From Brachionus rotundiformis (lineage: Eukaryota; Rotifera; Eurotatoria; Ploima; Brachionidae): a stretch of 64,000 nt of DNA. This document shows positions 1-11,646 of the stretch, piece after piece. The stretch covers positions 257,727-321,726 of the forward strand of contig JAESIW010000118.1 of assembly GCA_016802295.1 (NCBI GenBank), in the 5' to 3' direction. How positions within the stretch are numbered: position 1 is the first letter of the stretch; the number at the start of each line of letters is the position of its first letter. The notes below the pieces were generated by a model that had not been told where the DNA came from, searched no databases, and saw nothing but the letters and a program-made list of their open reading frames with translations. Both the position numbers and the translations under genes were made by a program.

Positions 1-381
1 GTACCTATATTTCATATTCATATTCTAGTTTCTTGTTGATATCAAAAAAATAATAAAAAAAAGTTTTTAGATATTTTTAATTAAATTCAATGAATTTTAT
101 TATTAAGACATATTTAAGCACTACCAAATATAGTACATGAATCTGTATCTTAATTTTTTTTTGAACAGCTTAGTAAATAATTAAGTTTCCTACCAGCAGA
201 TAAAATTCACAAATTTATAACAATTGTTTATTTATTTGATAAAAAAAATCAAAAATATTTTCTTATTTATTAAGAAGAATTTTATTTTTTGTACCATTTA
301 AACATTTAATGAATTTTTTGTGATCACAAATTGATTAGATCATCTATTTTAAAAAAATAAACAAAAACAAAATCTAATGCT
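1..381. other. AT-rich flank without a gene
   Basis: No coding potential or repeat is seen. It is the 3' flank of the GPCR gene that ends at 382 on the minus strand. Confidence 0.5.
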
Positions 382-1941
382 TTATTCTTTTGTTAGTGTT
401 TCTTCAGAATTACTTTTTGAAATGCATTTCGATTTATCAATAAAATCAAAGCTGCTTGAGCAATTTTTCATGATACTTTTCGGATTCGATACCATTGGTA
501 TATTAATCATACCGAAATCATAAGCTTCTAAATAGTTTTCTGTATTAGTCAGACTTTGTTGGCGATTAGAATTTGGAAAAAAATTGAATCCGATAATGGA
601 AGAGCTTTCACTTTCGCTGTGAGCACTATTTCTTTCTTTAAATTCATGGGTAAACTCGGTCTCTTTTTCCAATATTCGTTTAGTTGACAGTTCAAGTAGT
701 GATTTGCTTTTTTTAATAGAATTCAATCGTTTTACAACCACAAATTTGATCCTTTTTTTGTTATTTTGGCCAAGATTATTATTTAATTGTTTCTTCATAG
801 AGTGAAGATCAACATAGAGCCAAATTTTCAAAAACTTTCCCATCTGTTTTCTGAATTTGGGATAAAGAATTAAAAGAAGATAAAATTTGATACAATGTGG
901 AATACTGATTAGTAAAAGTGGGAGATGGTTAAACGAAAATTCATTTTCCATACTTGAATTGGTGTAATTTTTAGAAAAGTTGACTTGGGCATCTTTGTAA
1001 TAAGATAAATCCAATATAGCATAAGGTAAACATAGCAGGCCTGATAAAAATGAAACAACACAAATAAAAATAGTAAACTTTTTTGGTCGAGTTTGATAAT
1101 TTAATTTAATAATTTTCAACGAATGTTCACTTATCTCTCCTAAGCTGAAAGTTTTTCTATCTAATTTATTTAACGTCGAAGTTGGTTGGTTAAGTGGCAA
1201 AGAATGGCATTTATTTTTTGACTTTAATTTATTCAAATCGGATTCATTTTGAGCTTTTTTAACCTTAGTATACAGAAAAAATGGTAAAATGATTAAGCTT
1301 GAATATATTGAGAACAAGACGCAAAAATAGATTAAATTAATAGCCTGAATGATGCTGTATGAAATAACATTTTTGTGACATTTAAGGTTTTGTGGTGAAA
1401 CTAAACGAGTCGTTGTAGATAATTGATCTGATTCGTAATCTGGCTCGATTTCGATTAGCGGATTGTCGCCGTACTTAAGTCCACTGGTCCACAGTTCGTG
1501 CCAGCTTAATGATAAGCTTATAGATAAAACGTAAGCAACGCTTAGTCGTGAACAAATTTGACCAACATTTGAGTAGGTGGATAGACGAAAATTGCCTAGA
1601 TATAAGCTTATAAATCGAATTAATGGTAAAAAAAATGTGAGAACAGATGAAATTAAAATGGAGCTTCTAAGAACCATAAAGTAAACTTTACACAGGCTAT
1701 TGTTAACTAAAAAAACTCTTTGATCAAAGAAAACTGCTAACCAACGTTGTATTTGGGATATGAGAACAAAATTGTCTGATAAGCCAATTGATGCTTGAAG
1801 GAATAACGGAGTTCTCTTGCGAGTTTTTTTGCTGGATAAAATACAAATTGATCCAAACGTATTGCCAATTATACCAACAACAAAGCATATTGGAATCAAA
1901 TAATACTCAAGCGAATTTTTTGAATTAATATAATTTTTCAT
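382..1941 (-). CDS. Divergent class A (rhodopsin-like) orphan GPCR, intronless
   Basis: The 519-residue product reads as a seven-transmembrane receptor of the plasma membrane. Hydrophobic spans lie near residues 12-35 (with the TM1 GN motif, GIIGNTF), 46-70 (LSDN at the usual TM2 Asp), 86-110, 130-146, 197-224, 289-312 (with LPY in TM6) and 338-360. Cys84 at the top of TM3 and Cys188 in the second extracellular loop could form the conserved disulphide. The family's DRY motif is replaced by IRF near residue 109, and NPxxY at the end of TM7 is reduced to LILYPKFRK, so it is a divergent member. Loop 3 is about 65 residues, and the 150-residue Ser-rich tail could be a phosphorylation and arrestin platform. 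The whole coding region is one exon. Peptide receptors of this style are common in protostomes, but the ligand cannot be named from sequence alone. Confidence 0.8.
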   Translation of the reverse strand: MKNYINSKNSLEYYLIPICFVVGIIGNTFGSICILSSKKTRKRTPLFLQASIGLSDNFVLISQIQRWLAVFFDQRVFLVNNSLCKVYFMVLRSSILISSVLTFFLPLIRFISLYLGNFRLSTYSNVGQICSRLSVAYVLSISLSLSWHELWTSGLKYGDNPLIEIEPDYESDQLSTTTRLVSPQNLKCHKNVISYSIIQAINLIYFCVLFSIYSSLIILPFFLYTKVKKAQNESDLNKLKSKNKCHSLPLNQPTSTLNKLDRKTFSLGEISEHSLKIIKLNYQTRPKKFTIFICVVSFLSGLLCLPYAILDLSYYKDAQVNFSKNYTNSSMENEFSFNHLPLLLISIPHCIKFYLLLILYPKFRKQMGKFLKIWLYVDLHSMKKQLNNNLGQNNKKRIKFVVVKRLNSIKKSKSLLELSTKRILEKETEFTHEFKERNSAHSESESSSIIGFNFFPNSNRQQSLTNTENYLEAYDFGMINIPMVSNPKSIMKNCSSSFDFIDKSKCISKSNSEETLTKE

Positions 1942-4900
1942 TTTTCATTTTTTTCTAAATTTAAGCTTCAGTTAATAATAAAAATTTAAAGTTAATTTTT
2001 TATATATTAAGACATTCTTTTATTTATTACTAAATCCAAACGCATATTTATTTAACTAGGAATATAACAGAATAAAAAACGTAAGTTACAATTTTTAACA
2101 TTTTTTGATGCTCAATCATTTAGAAAATTTGCTTTTTAAACAATATCTGATTAAAAAGCTTTATTAAAATAATAACTTCTAATCAGCATATATAATATAA
2201 TATGTAATAGTGGTTGATTAATATTACGCCGAATAGTTGATTAGGTAAGTTAATCACAGTATTTTAGAATAAAAAATTATTGATTTTAACAATATCCATT
2301 GAATAATCTACTTTTCCTTAATTTATATTTTAATTTCGACCAATTTTTTGAGCATTTTCGAACGATAAAATTCCTAATTAATGTTTAAAAATTTACCCTC
2401 AAGATTCTTCTGGTTTAATTACTGTATTTGATTAAAAATAAAATGAATCGAAATGAATTTTTTTAACCGTTATGATGCATAAATAAAATCCTCTTATAAT
2501 TTAAAACTAATTGAATATAAATAATTGTTTTTTATTAAAAATTATCAATTTTTTTATAAATAATAGTTAAATTGAAAATTATATAATATTTATTGTGAAA
2601 TTTTACTCATTCGAAAAAAAACTTGAGGTTAATGAACAAAAATTAAACATTTTTCATACAGATTTCTTTATTAAATATAAACAAACAATGAAAAAATGAG
2701 CCATTTCCCCCTAAGATTAATACTCAATCAATTACGATTGTATAAAATCTACTATAAAATATCAAACTTAAAAAGTTTTAATCAACAACAGATTTTAAAA
2801 TCAAATTAAGCTTATAATTTATGAGTCAAGTGTCTTCGTTTAAACAAAAAATAAAAATAGTTGTCAATAATTGGAAAGCTTTTTGTCAAAATAATATTAT
2901 TTAATTGAATCTTTAAACATAAAAAATAAAAAATCATTACTTGATAATTTATTTGTCCTTTTTTAACTGTATTAATTTTTGATAAAATGTTTTGTAATGT
3001 AGTTTGTAATCACGAGTTTATTTAGTTGAAAAAAGTTTGAACAAAATCAACTAATAATTCGTTTTACCTTGATTTTCACCTAATCGAAATAATTCATAAA
3101 TGATTTAATATTAATATAGATTAAAATCATTTTCTTAATCCAGATATATTCATAAATAAATTATCTAAAAATTTTATTTAATATCATATATGTCAATATC
3201 AATGATTATAACCATAAATCCTATCAAATAAACTCATGAATTCAGATTTCAGGTCCTAGTGTTTGTGCTTGTTTAGACATTTATGTAGCTCAATTTAAAT
3301 ATATTTAAATAATCTGGTTCTCATTTAGGAAAAAAACATATTCTATAAAATTTTATCTTAAAGGCGACATTTATTGATTATGATGGGAAGAAAAAGGCCC
3401 AATTTATATTAAAAATGCAAGCTAATATGAAAAGACTGATTTTCACCAGTAAATATCAACTAATAATTAGAAACTACTTATTTTAATTAATTTATTATAA
3501 AATTAGGATAAATGTAAACATTAAGCATGACTAAAGAATAAAATCTCAATAATATTAAGTTAAATTGGAAAAAGAATTGAATCTTATGTAATATCAGTGG
3601 TAAAAAAAATCAATCCAATAAATCTAAATGCAAAATCTTTTTAAAATTATTACAAAAATCAAAATGAAAGATAAAAATATTTCGAAAGTTAATTCGAAAT
3701 ATTTTTAAGGAAAATTAAAAAAATAATTATCTTATTTCATTTTGTCTATATAATCATTTTTAAAAATTTAGTTTTTTTTGTATGCTTATTTCTTAAAAGA
3801 TATTCAAAAATTTTTCAATTTCCTTTTGTTATATAAAAAGGATCGTAATTTAATTTAAAAATATTTTTCTTAACTTGAAGCTTTTACAATTTTTCATTTT
3901 TGGGCTTTAAATTAGTTTAAAATTTGTTGTCTGGAAGTAGAAGGAAGCGATCGACTGTGTTGTCACACTATGAAATACATAAAATTGAATAAACAAATAA
4001 ATAAATTATTCAAATAACAAGTCAATTAATTCAAATTAAAAGGAATTTAGATAAAATCAATTGAAATCTTAATCATGAAGAAGGAAAATATCATTTTAAA
4101 ATGTTTGTTTTAAAGTTTAGATTAAAATCTAATTAGATAATAATGTTTGCAAAAATAATTTTATGCCAAGTTTTATTTTTATTTTTTTATTCTAATCTAA
4201 TTATTACTTCTAATAAAGGTGCCTTTAAATATGCCGCATCTAACATAATTTTTATTAAATTAATTAAAATTCAAATAATTTTAATCTAAAACTGGGATAT
4301 AATAATTTATTTCTAATAAACTAAATTTAACGTTATTTCTTTTATTTTAACAAGAAAGTTTAATCAATTAAATAAAAAAATACTGAAATGACTGTAATAC
4401 CGAAAATTTTTTAGTTAAGTGAAACTTTTTAACTCATTTAAAAATTCTTCAAATCGTCTTGAATAATATGGATAAAAGTATCTTTTATTAATAAAATCCT
4501 AAGGGAGAGAATTTTTCATTTCCTAATTTTCAAGAGATAATAATTCTATCTGCCGGGGAATCGCAAATATTTTTTTATTAAAAAATTAATTAAATAAATA
4601 TCACTTATGAAAACAAAAAATAAGATGTTGTAATAAAAGTCAATAAAAATAAGAAAATGGTGCAAATAAATACAAAAAATTCTCTAATTATTATTAAGAT
4701 TGATAAATAGAATAAATCTGGTAGGTCTCGAAACATAAAAAAAAATTTTGAAGTTTTTTAACATGCTCAAAAAATGCATTTTATAGATTTTATCAATTTA
4801 CTTTATTAATTAAATTTTTACTGAAAAATATTTAAAAACATATATAGTCAAAAATTTTGAGCATGATTAAAGAATATTTTCAAAAAACAACTGGAACAAA

Positions 4901-6289
4901 CCCGTAATTTTTAAATTATTACATTAAATTACATTTTTTTATAAAAAAAAACACAATTTTTTAAAATGATCGATTTTTTTTAAACTTGGTAGGTTATTTA
5001 AGTCAGTTAAAAATGGTGCTGAAATTGATTTATTACAAGGTGCAATCAATTTATCTTCTATTCAAAAAAAGGAAGTGAGACGGTTCATAGGAAAAATATT
5101 TTGTATTAAAATATCGTTTTGAAAAAATCAATTAGCTAGATTCTACCCTTAATTTCTGATTTTAATATTTTAAAATAAATATTAGCTTTTAAAAATTTTT
5201 ATTTATAATTTTTTATTTCTATAAAATTCTTTTATTTTAATTTTGAATTATAATTGGAACGAGTTTTATTCTTAATCTGCGATTAAAATTTAAAGATTTT
5301 GAATTTAAAAAAGCTAACTTTCCAATTTTAACTCCCTTGTTCAAAAATTAAGAATTAAATATAATTGAATAAATTATATATATTTCTATTAAAAAAAAAA
5401 AAACAAAAGGCAAATTGGTATTATCTTAATATTAAAACTATTAAACTTATAGATTATATAAAAACTTTCTAACTATATTAATTATGTTGAAACTTAAATT
5501 TGAAAATGCAAGAGGATAAAAACTCTTAACATCAATATAAATTGAAATATAATTTAGAATTATTTTAGTTAATAAAAAAGCGATGAAAAATCAATTTTTA
5601 GATAAAAACTATTTATTTTTTTCGACATTAAATTTTTCCCGGATAATTAAATAAAAGCTTTTTAAATTTAATGTTCAACGATTTATTTCAAAATATAAAA
5701 AAAGAATTTTATATCGGTAATTATACGCAAAGCACTTGAAATAAATGCATCTAATTCAATATTTTAAATAATCAAATTTATTTTTCAATTATTTTCAAAT
5801 TGAAATCATTTAATAAAAAATATTATTTTTAAAATTATTTGTCGATTTTTTCAAATTTTCACCAGCTTTACCGATCTTTTCCAATGAATTAAATTAAAAA
5901 TTTTTTGAATGAAATTTAATATGATTTTTTTCATTTGTTATAAAAATGATTGATTTTTATTAATTTTAAGATTTGTGATTTTAACAGTCTAATATTAGTT
6001 AATTAAAAATTACATTAAACTTACAGGAAGGCTGAATAGAAGGAAATGTCTTTCAAAAATGCTTTGAGTTAATTTAATTTTTATATTTTCTTGATTATTT
6101 GAATTTTAAAATAATTAATATAAATAATAAAAATATTCAACTTTTCTCTATATTAAATTAACCTTCATGCTGGGAATTTTATAAAAAGGATATTTAATTA
6201 GGCAAAATATTTTTATATCTCTTTAATTTTTATAAAAGGCTTTTTAAAAATCAATTCATGATAGATAATTTATGAATTTCTTCAGGTAT
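1942..6289. other. AT-rich intergenic desert
   Basis: About 4.3 kb of A/T-dominated sequence with stops in every frame every few codons. I found no convincing exon, RNA gene or long repeat. A short inverted repeat (CATGCTCAAAA, about 4764, against TTTTGAGCATG, about 4854) is the only structure I noticed, and it may be chance. Confidence 0.5.
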
Positions 6290-6960
6290 CATTTTTTTTC
6301 CTTAGTCGTTCCTTGCGAATCCTTTTTTGAGTGGCAACTCCGATCTTACTCAGAGGCTACTCTATGTCTATCTAGTCGGAACTGATCCTCCTTTTTTTAT
6401 TTTGAAAGGAATTAAATGCGCGTCCCGTCCTGCAGAGACAAAGACTTTATTATTTCTCATACACCAAATTTTCAATAAAATACCCCAAATTTATTAGAAT
6501 AACACCAAAAACAAAATATAAAATGACACTATTTTTTTCACATTATTACTTAATTTAATAGTAATACACCAAATTAATTTAAAAAATAAGTTTTATTCAA
6601 TTTTACCACAAAAATTTAAATTTTTCCACATTTTTTTGAGCAAGCCCAATATCTTCTTTTAATCATTTTTGCACCACATTTATCACACAACTTTTCTTGG
6701 CCGTTTAAATTAATTAGTTGTCAGAATTATAGTGCCGTTTTATTTAATTAAGTGTTAATACTTATTTCTACGGATTATTTGATTAAAAGGGGAATTTTAT
6801 TAAATTATTGGGGTAAAATATTAATTATTTGGGGTATCGAAATTCAAGAGCCAGCGACAAATGAAATATTTGCTTTTCCTTTGTAGAGTTTGAACCCTTG
6901 ATCCTCTGCTTGTATAACACACTGACCAGTTGACTGGACTGAACGAGTTGTTAAAGTATT
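6290..6960 (-). mobile_element. tRNA-derived SINE, split by a later insertion
   Basis: Read on the minus strand, a pol III B box (GGTTCAAACTC, 6886-6896, one mismatch to GGTTCAANNCC) follows an ATACAAGCAGAGG arm. Both resemble the copy at 45660-45940. The 3' tail at 6290-6330 reads CAAGGAACGACTAAGG plus an A run on the minus strand, very like the LINE tail at 61.45 kb. The body is interrupted at about 6440-6848 by an unrelated hairpin element. It is locally much less AT-rich than its surroundings. A functional tRNA is unlikely because no cloverleaf closes. Confidence 0.6.
6442..6848. mobile_element. MITE-like element with imperfect terminal inverted repeats, nested in the SINE
   Basis: The left end (ATACACCAAATTTTC, then TACCCCAAATTTATTAG) matches the reverse complement of the right end (ATACCCCAAATAATTA, then TACCCCAATAATTTA) over about 50 bp. 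The interior has no ORF. Sequence on either side corresponds to adjoining parts of the SINE at 45.7 kb, so this element inserted into an existing SINE. The exact borders are uncertain. Confidence 0.5.
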
Positions 6961-7385
6961 CTACATTATAAAAAATTATACTGTTTTGTAAAAAATATAA
7001 TAAAATAAATTAAGTCTATTTAGAAGTCTATTTATTTTTAAAAAATGACGAATTTTAATGTAAAATTAAAAATAAAAATTTCAATTTTAAGAATTTGATT
7101 TCTTTTGAAAAAAAAACAAATAATGAACAAAATCAGATACTTCACTCATCTATTTTGACATTTAGTTTTGATTGATTAACACACATTTAAACTGGGAACA
7201 TTCCATTTGTATTTATTACTTCAAAAACTTTGCTAATTAAAACAAATTAAATAAATCTTTGATTAAAAAATATCAATAACATTAAAAATAAGTATACAGA
7301 GTGTTAATTTTTTCCGATATATTAAAACCCCAAGTCACATAAGAAATAAATTTACAGAAAAACGGCGTTTAAAAAAATAAAAGTT
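6961..7385. other. AT-rich spacer
   Basis: Nothing recognisable is seen between the SINE and the decayed coding remnant that starts near 7386. Confidence 0.4.
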
Positions 7386-7912
7386 TTGGTTCAATGTATT
7401 TTTTTTTCTATTTCTAGCAAAAAATTTAAGCTTGTATGCTATTTCTCAAAAGAGGCTATAATTAAACTGGCTAAGAGTTATTATTTATCAATATTTAGAT
7501 TGTTTAAGTTAAAATTTGAAATAAATCATTTTAATGATATTAACAACTTCTTAGAAAGTATGGCTTATATGCATTTCAACATAGAATTTTCAATAGAATG
7601 TTATCTTTTGATTAAAAAACACTATGCTCTCCTCAAAATCTAGGGCAGAAATTAAAGAAGAATGGATCGAGAAATTTGAAATATAATAGGGACAGTGAGA
7701 ATCTGATAGAACCAACATCAAAATCAGTAAATGGCGAAAAATCTTTTGGATCTTTTTACTCAAGACTTATAAATTGCTTTGTGATTAAGAGATCAATGTT
7801 GAAATTTACAATATTCAAGAATTCAACTTTCAATAATATTAATTTGATTTTTTCAGATTTAGTGAAAAAATTCAAAAAATTAAATTTAAACATTTCAATG
7901 TTTTTTAAATAA
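7386..7912 (+). pseudogene. Decayed coding remnant of unknown family
   Basis: Two overlapping open stretches (7386-7643 and 7676-7912) lie in different frames and join through a third short frame reading SRAEIKEEWIEKFE at about 7630-7670. They look like one protein broken by at least two frameshifts. Pieces such as KKHYALLKI and FYSRLINCFVIKRSM look protein-like. The second recurs in degraded form at about 63770-63850 (FYSRLISCFVTIRS), so this is probably a repeated, likely transposon-derived, coding sequence. I do not recognise the family. An expressed small gene is possible but less likely given the frame breaks. Confidence 0.4.
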
Positions 7913-10900
7913 TTTTATACAATTAATTTTTAATTTGTAAAATTTATTTTATATTATTTAAATAAATCGAGTGTTAGTCAGTCTTTATGACAAGGGCACT
8001 AGCCTGTTGATTAACCTTGAAATTGATACATTTTTATAGAATATGACCATTTAAATTTTATTTGAAAAACAAATACTTTTGATAATTATGCTATTTGATG
8101 TATTAATGGGTTTTTCAGTAAAGAATTTAGGTAGCTAAAAATTTATCAAAATTTAATACTATTAAATTTTTGACTTAAAAATAATAATTGTTTTTTATTT
8201 ATGATGACTAACTCAAGTTCATTTCATTTGCCGTATTTCAGTACAATTAGTTCTTTTAGTTTAATATTTCTAGCTAACTAACTAAAGGAAGATAAACAAT
8301 TAAAAATTTAATCAGCTAAAAAGTTTGAAATATTATTCATATTTAGAATACTTAGATAAACGCTGGCTCACAATGTAAACAATATCAAATAATGAAAGGA
8401 AAAGGAATATTTATCTTTTAAGGATCAAACTTTCCAAGCTTTCTTTAACAATAAAGAACTCAATTTGCATTTGTCTCGGTTGAAAGTCAGAGAATTTTCT
8501 TCAAAAAAAACAACGCTTTTAAATTTAGTTTAATTAGAGAATTATTTGAAAAATAATTGAAAAAATTCAAGTGATTATAATTAACTAAAGGTTTGAGAAT
8601 GACATAAGACTGCTTGAGTGAGATAAAAATTGATTAAAGAGTTAGGGAAATGAATTTTATTAAAAAAAATATTGTACATAATCAGATTTTCTAATGGAAA
8701 TTTATTCTAATCTTGAAATTTTTTGTATCTTATTTCATCAACCGAATTTTGATTAATAAATTTTGAAAATATAATTAAATTTATTATTTTTCAAGTTAAA
8801 GCCGAAGAAGGCTTTTCTTAAATTTCAAGAATATCGAAATTATTCAACTTGATTACTATGCAACCCTCGACAAGCAAACATTTTCTTTTTTAAAGTATTG
8901 GTTAAATCATATTAAGTTTAAGGATTTAATCTAGTGAAAATAAAAATAAGTATTAGAATTTACAGATTTGACGCTTATAATGGATGCATTTTCCTATTTT
9001 AGAAGTTTAAGAACTTATTTTTAAATAATTAAATAAATTTTTAAATATGATGTCGATCAGAGAAATATTTTTCGATTAAAATCTTTACTTATATTTATTA
9101 AGGAGAAAACAAATAAAATATAAAAAAAAATTTGTTTGCAGAGCTATCAAAATCATGCTTAAATAGAGAAACGGAAGAGTGTTTTAAATTTTGAGATCGG
9201 ATTTTATTCAAACTAAAATCAATTAATAGAGGCAATCTAAAATTAATTTAAGACCTCTTCTAGCTTAAGTTCTTCCAGCTTCGATTCGCTTTTACTTTAT
9301 TTATTTTTCATCATAAAGGTATTTTTTATGTTTGAATTAAATTCTAAAAATTTGATATGCCTTCAATTCATCAGGTTGGTTACAATTTAAATTAAGTCGA
9401 ATGCACTTATTAAATGATGACTTAATAAAAAATTAGACAAGTTTTGAATTGCATTACTTATTATTAAATGTATATTTAATTAAGATGAGATTATTTAAAA
9501 AACCATAAATTAGAACTGAGCATTACCATTTTTTAGTAGACTTTGACGTGAACGAAATAATTAATGGAAAATTCATGCACAAAACAATGATTATGTTATT
9601 TGTTTAATGCTGCTAATTTTTGTAAATTTTGACTCAAGAGATTAAGACACTCTTATTTAAAATTATTTTTCTTTATTTCACCGAATTTAAATAACTCAAA
9701 TTTGCTAATCTAAAAATAATTAATCAATTTTTTCTAATAAATGAAGTAATTCTTTATTTTAAAAAATGAATAAAATATTTTCAAAGCAATTTAATAATTA
9801 AGTAACTTTTTTTTGATTAAATGCTTTAAATTATAAAATGTTTTCAATTTATTGGCAGGTAGATTTCAAATTTAACAAATGTGATATTTAAAAATGAAAA
9901 TAAGGACTTATGAGTTATATTCTGTGAAAATAAAATTTTAATAAATAAAATTAGTTAATAGATGTTTTTCTTGGTAATTTTAGTAAAAATTAATTAAGAT
10001 CTTTACTATAACCATCATTTATTTTAAGTTTTCCGTTACCTCGTAATCAAAGAATTTGTCGTTTACATAATTAATAATAATTTAAACTCTCTCATAGTAA
10101 AAATTTTTGCTAAGACTCCTTAAAAATAACTTCATTTTGATTTTTTTTATTAAAGCAAGTTTAGTACTAAGAGAATCATTATTATTTTAAAGAGTTTTTA
10201 AAATAAACTATAATTATATGATTTTTAGTATTTCTTAAGATAGAAATTGAACTTTTTAACTGTTTTTATTGATTTAGGTTTTTCAATTGAAATGACAAAT
10301 TTCAGCAAATGTTATTTTTATCCTAATTATGATGATTTTTCAATTAAATGAGACATTTTAATTTAAGCTAAGAATAATAGCAAAAACGGTCGAACAAAAT
10401 TCTATTTAAAAAAATTCTTAGAAATTAAAATAAAAGTAAATTATCAAAATTTTTAAAGATAATCTCGGTGAGTTATTAACTATCCTGAACATTTATTTAT
10501 AAAATTCCTTTTGCAGCTTTTTCTATCTTACTTTTTTATGTGTATTGTGCAAAGAGCTACCATAGGTGACTTCTTAGCAGCCCGCCTCCGCAAGCTAGTC
10601 TTGCTGTAGCTGATATATATAATTATTATTATAATCTCGATGAATTATATATTTTATAAATTTCAAAACTTGGGCAGTTTAAGGAGAAACTTTTAAAGAT
10701 CGTTAGTATCTTTAACTTTAAAAAAAAGTTTGAGTTTTTTATTTGGTTTTTAGAGTCTTAGGTTAAAAGATTCATTCAAATTTTTTGAAACTGTTTGTGC
10801 ACATTTTGTAATTAAATTTCGTATAAATTTATATATCTTTTTGAAAGATTCATTCAAGTTAAATTTTTAGTTATAACCAAACTTATACTCTAGAGGAAAA

Positions 10901-11262
10901 AAACAACTTTTCATCAAAAATATATTCAATATTTTCAAATTTTCTTTACACTAAACTATAGCAAATTTAATGATATATTAATAAAAGTTATCTTAATATT
11001 GTAAAAAATATTTTATCTATATATTCGATCTCTTTAAATTATATTTAAATATCTTTAATCCATACGTGTCTTAAATTTGCATGCAAATTTGAAAAATGAT
11101 AAATTTATTGTATTTAAGAAAGAAATTTATTTAATAGCTAAATATTATATTTAAAACAAGACTTTTTTGGTTAATTAGGATCCTTCATATTTAATTTCAG
11201 TTTTTCAAGACGTTCATCGAATAAATAGAAATTTAAATTGACCTAATACTCGCTTCTAAATA
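7913..11262. other. AT-rich intergenic desert
   Basis: No gene is seen. A short, more GC-rich fragment at about 10555-10610 (CCCGCCTCCGCAAGCTAG) partly resembles one at about 21620-21665, and both run into ATT-repeat sequence. They may be remains of one dispersed repeat. Confidence 0.4.
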
Positions 11263-11646
11263 TACCGTAATGCCTTGCCCCCTAATGCATTGCACTTTAA
11301 ACCAGAATTCTTGATTTTAATGCTGCATTTAACCCACTTTTTTTTCCAGATACGCTGCGACTAAAAATGCTGCAGTTAATGACAAAATTTTGGTAAAAAT
11401 GCCGCATTAAATATGTAAAAAATATGTAAAAATAATCAAAATTAAAAAATAAAAAAAATTAAAATTAATAATAAAAAATTTTTATTATTTTTTACATATT
11501 TAATGCGGCATTTTTACCAAAATTTTGACATTAACTGCAGCATTTTTAGTCGCAGCGTATCTGGAAAAAAAAGTGGGTTAAATGCATGCATTAAAATCCA
11601 GAATTCTGAAAATAAGTGTCGCATTAGGGGGCAAGGTATTACGGTA
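11263..11646. mobile_element. Foldback/MITE element with long inverted arms
   Basis: The ends are near-perfect inverted repeats: TACCGTAATGCCTTGCCCCC on the left against the complement of GGGGGCAAGGTATTACGGTA on the right. Pairing continues through the arms (for example GCAGTTAATG with CATTAACTGC, and AATGCCGCATT with AATGCGGCATT). The element is about 384 bp with an A/T loop and no ORF. TA at both tips suggests TA target preference. Confidence 0.8.
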
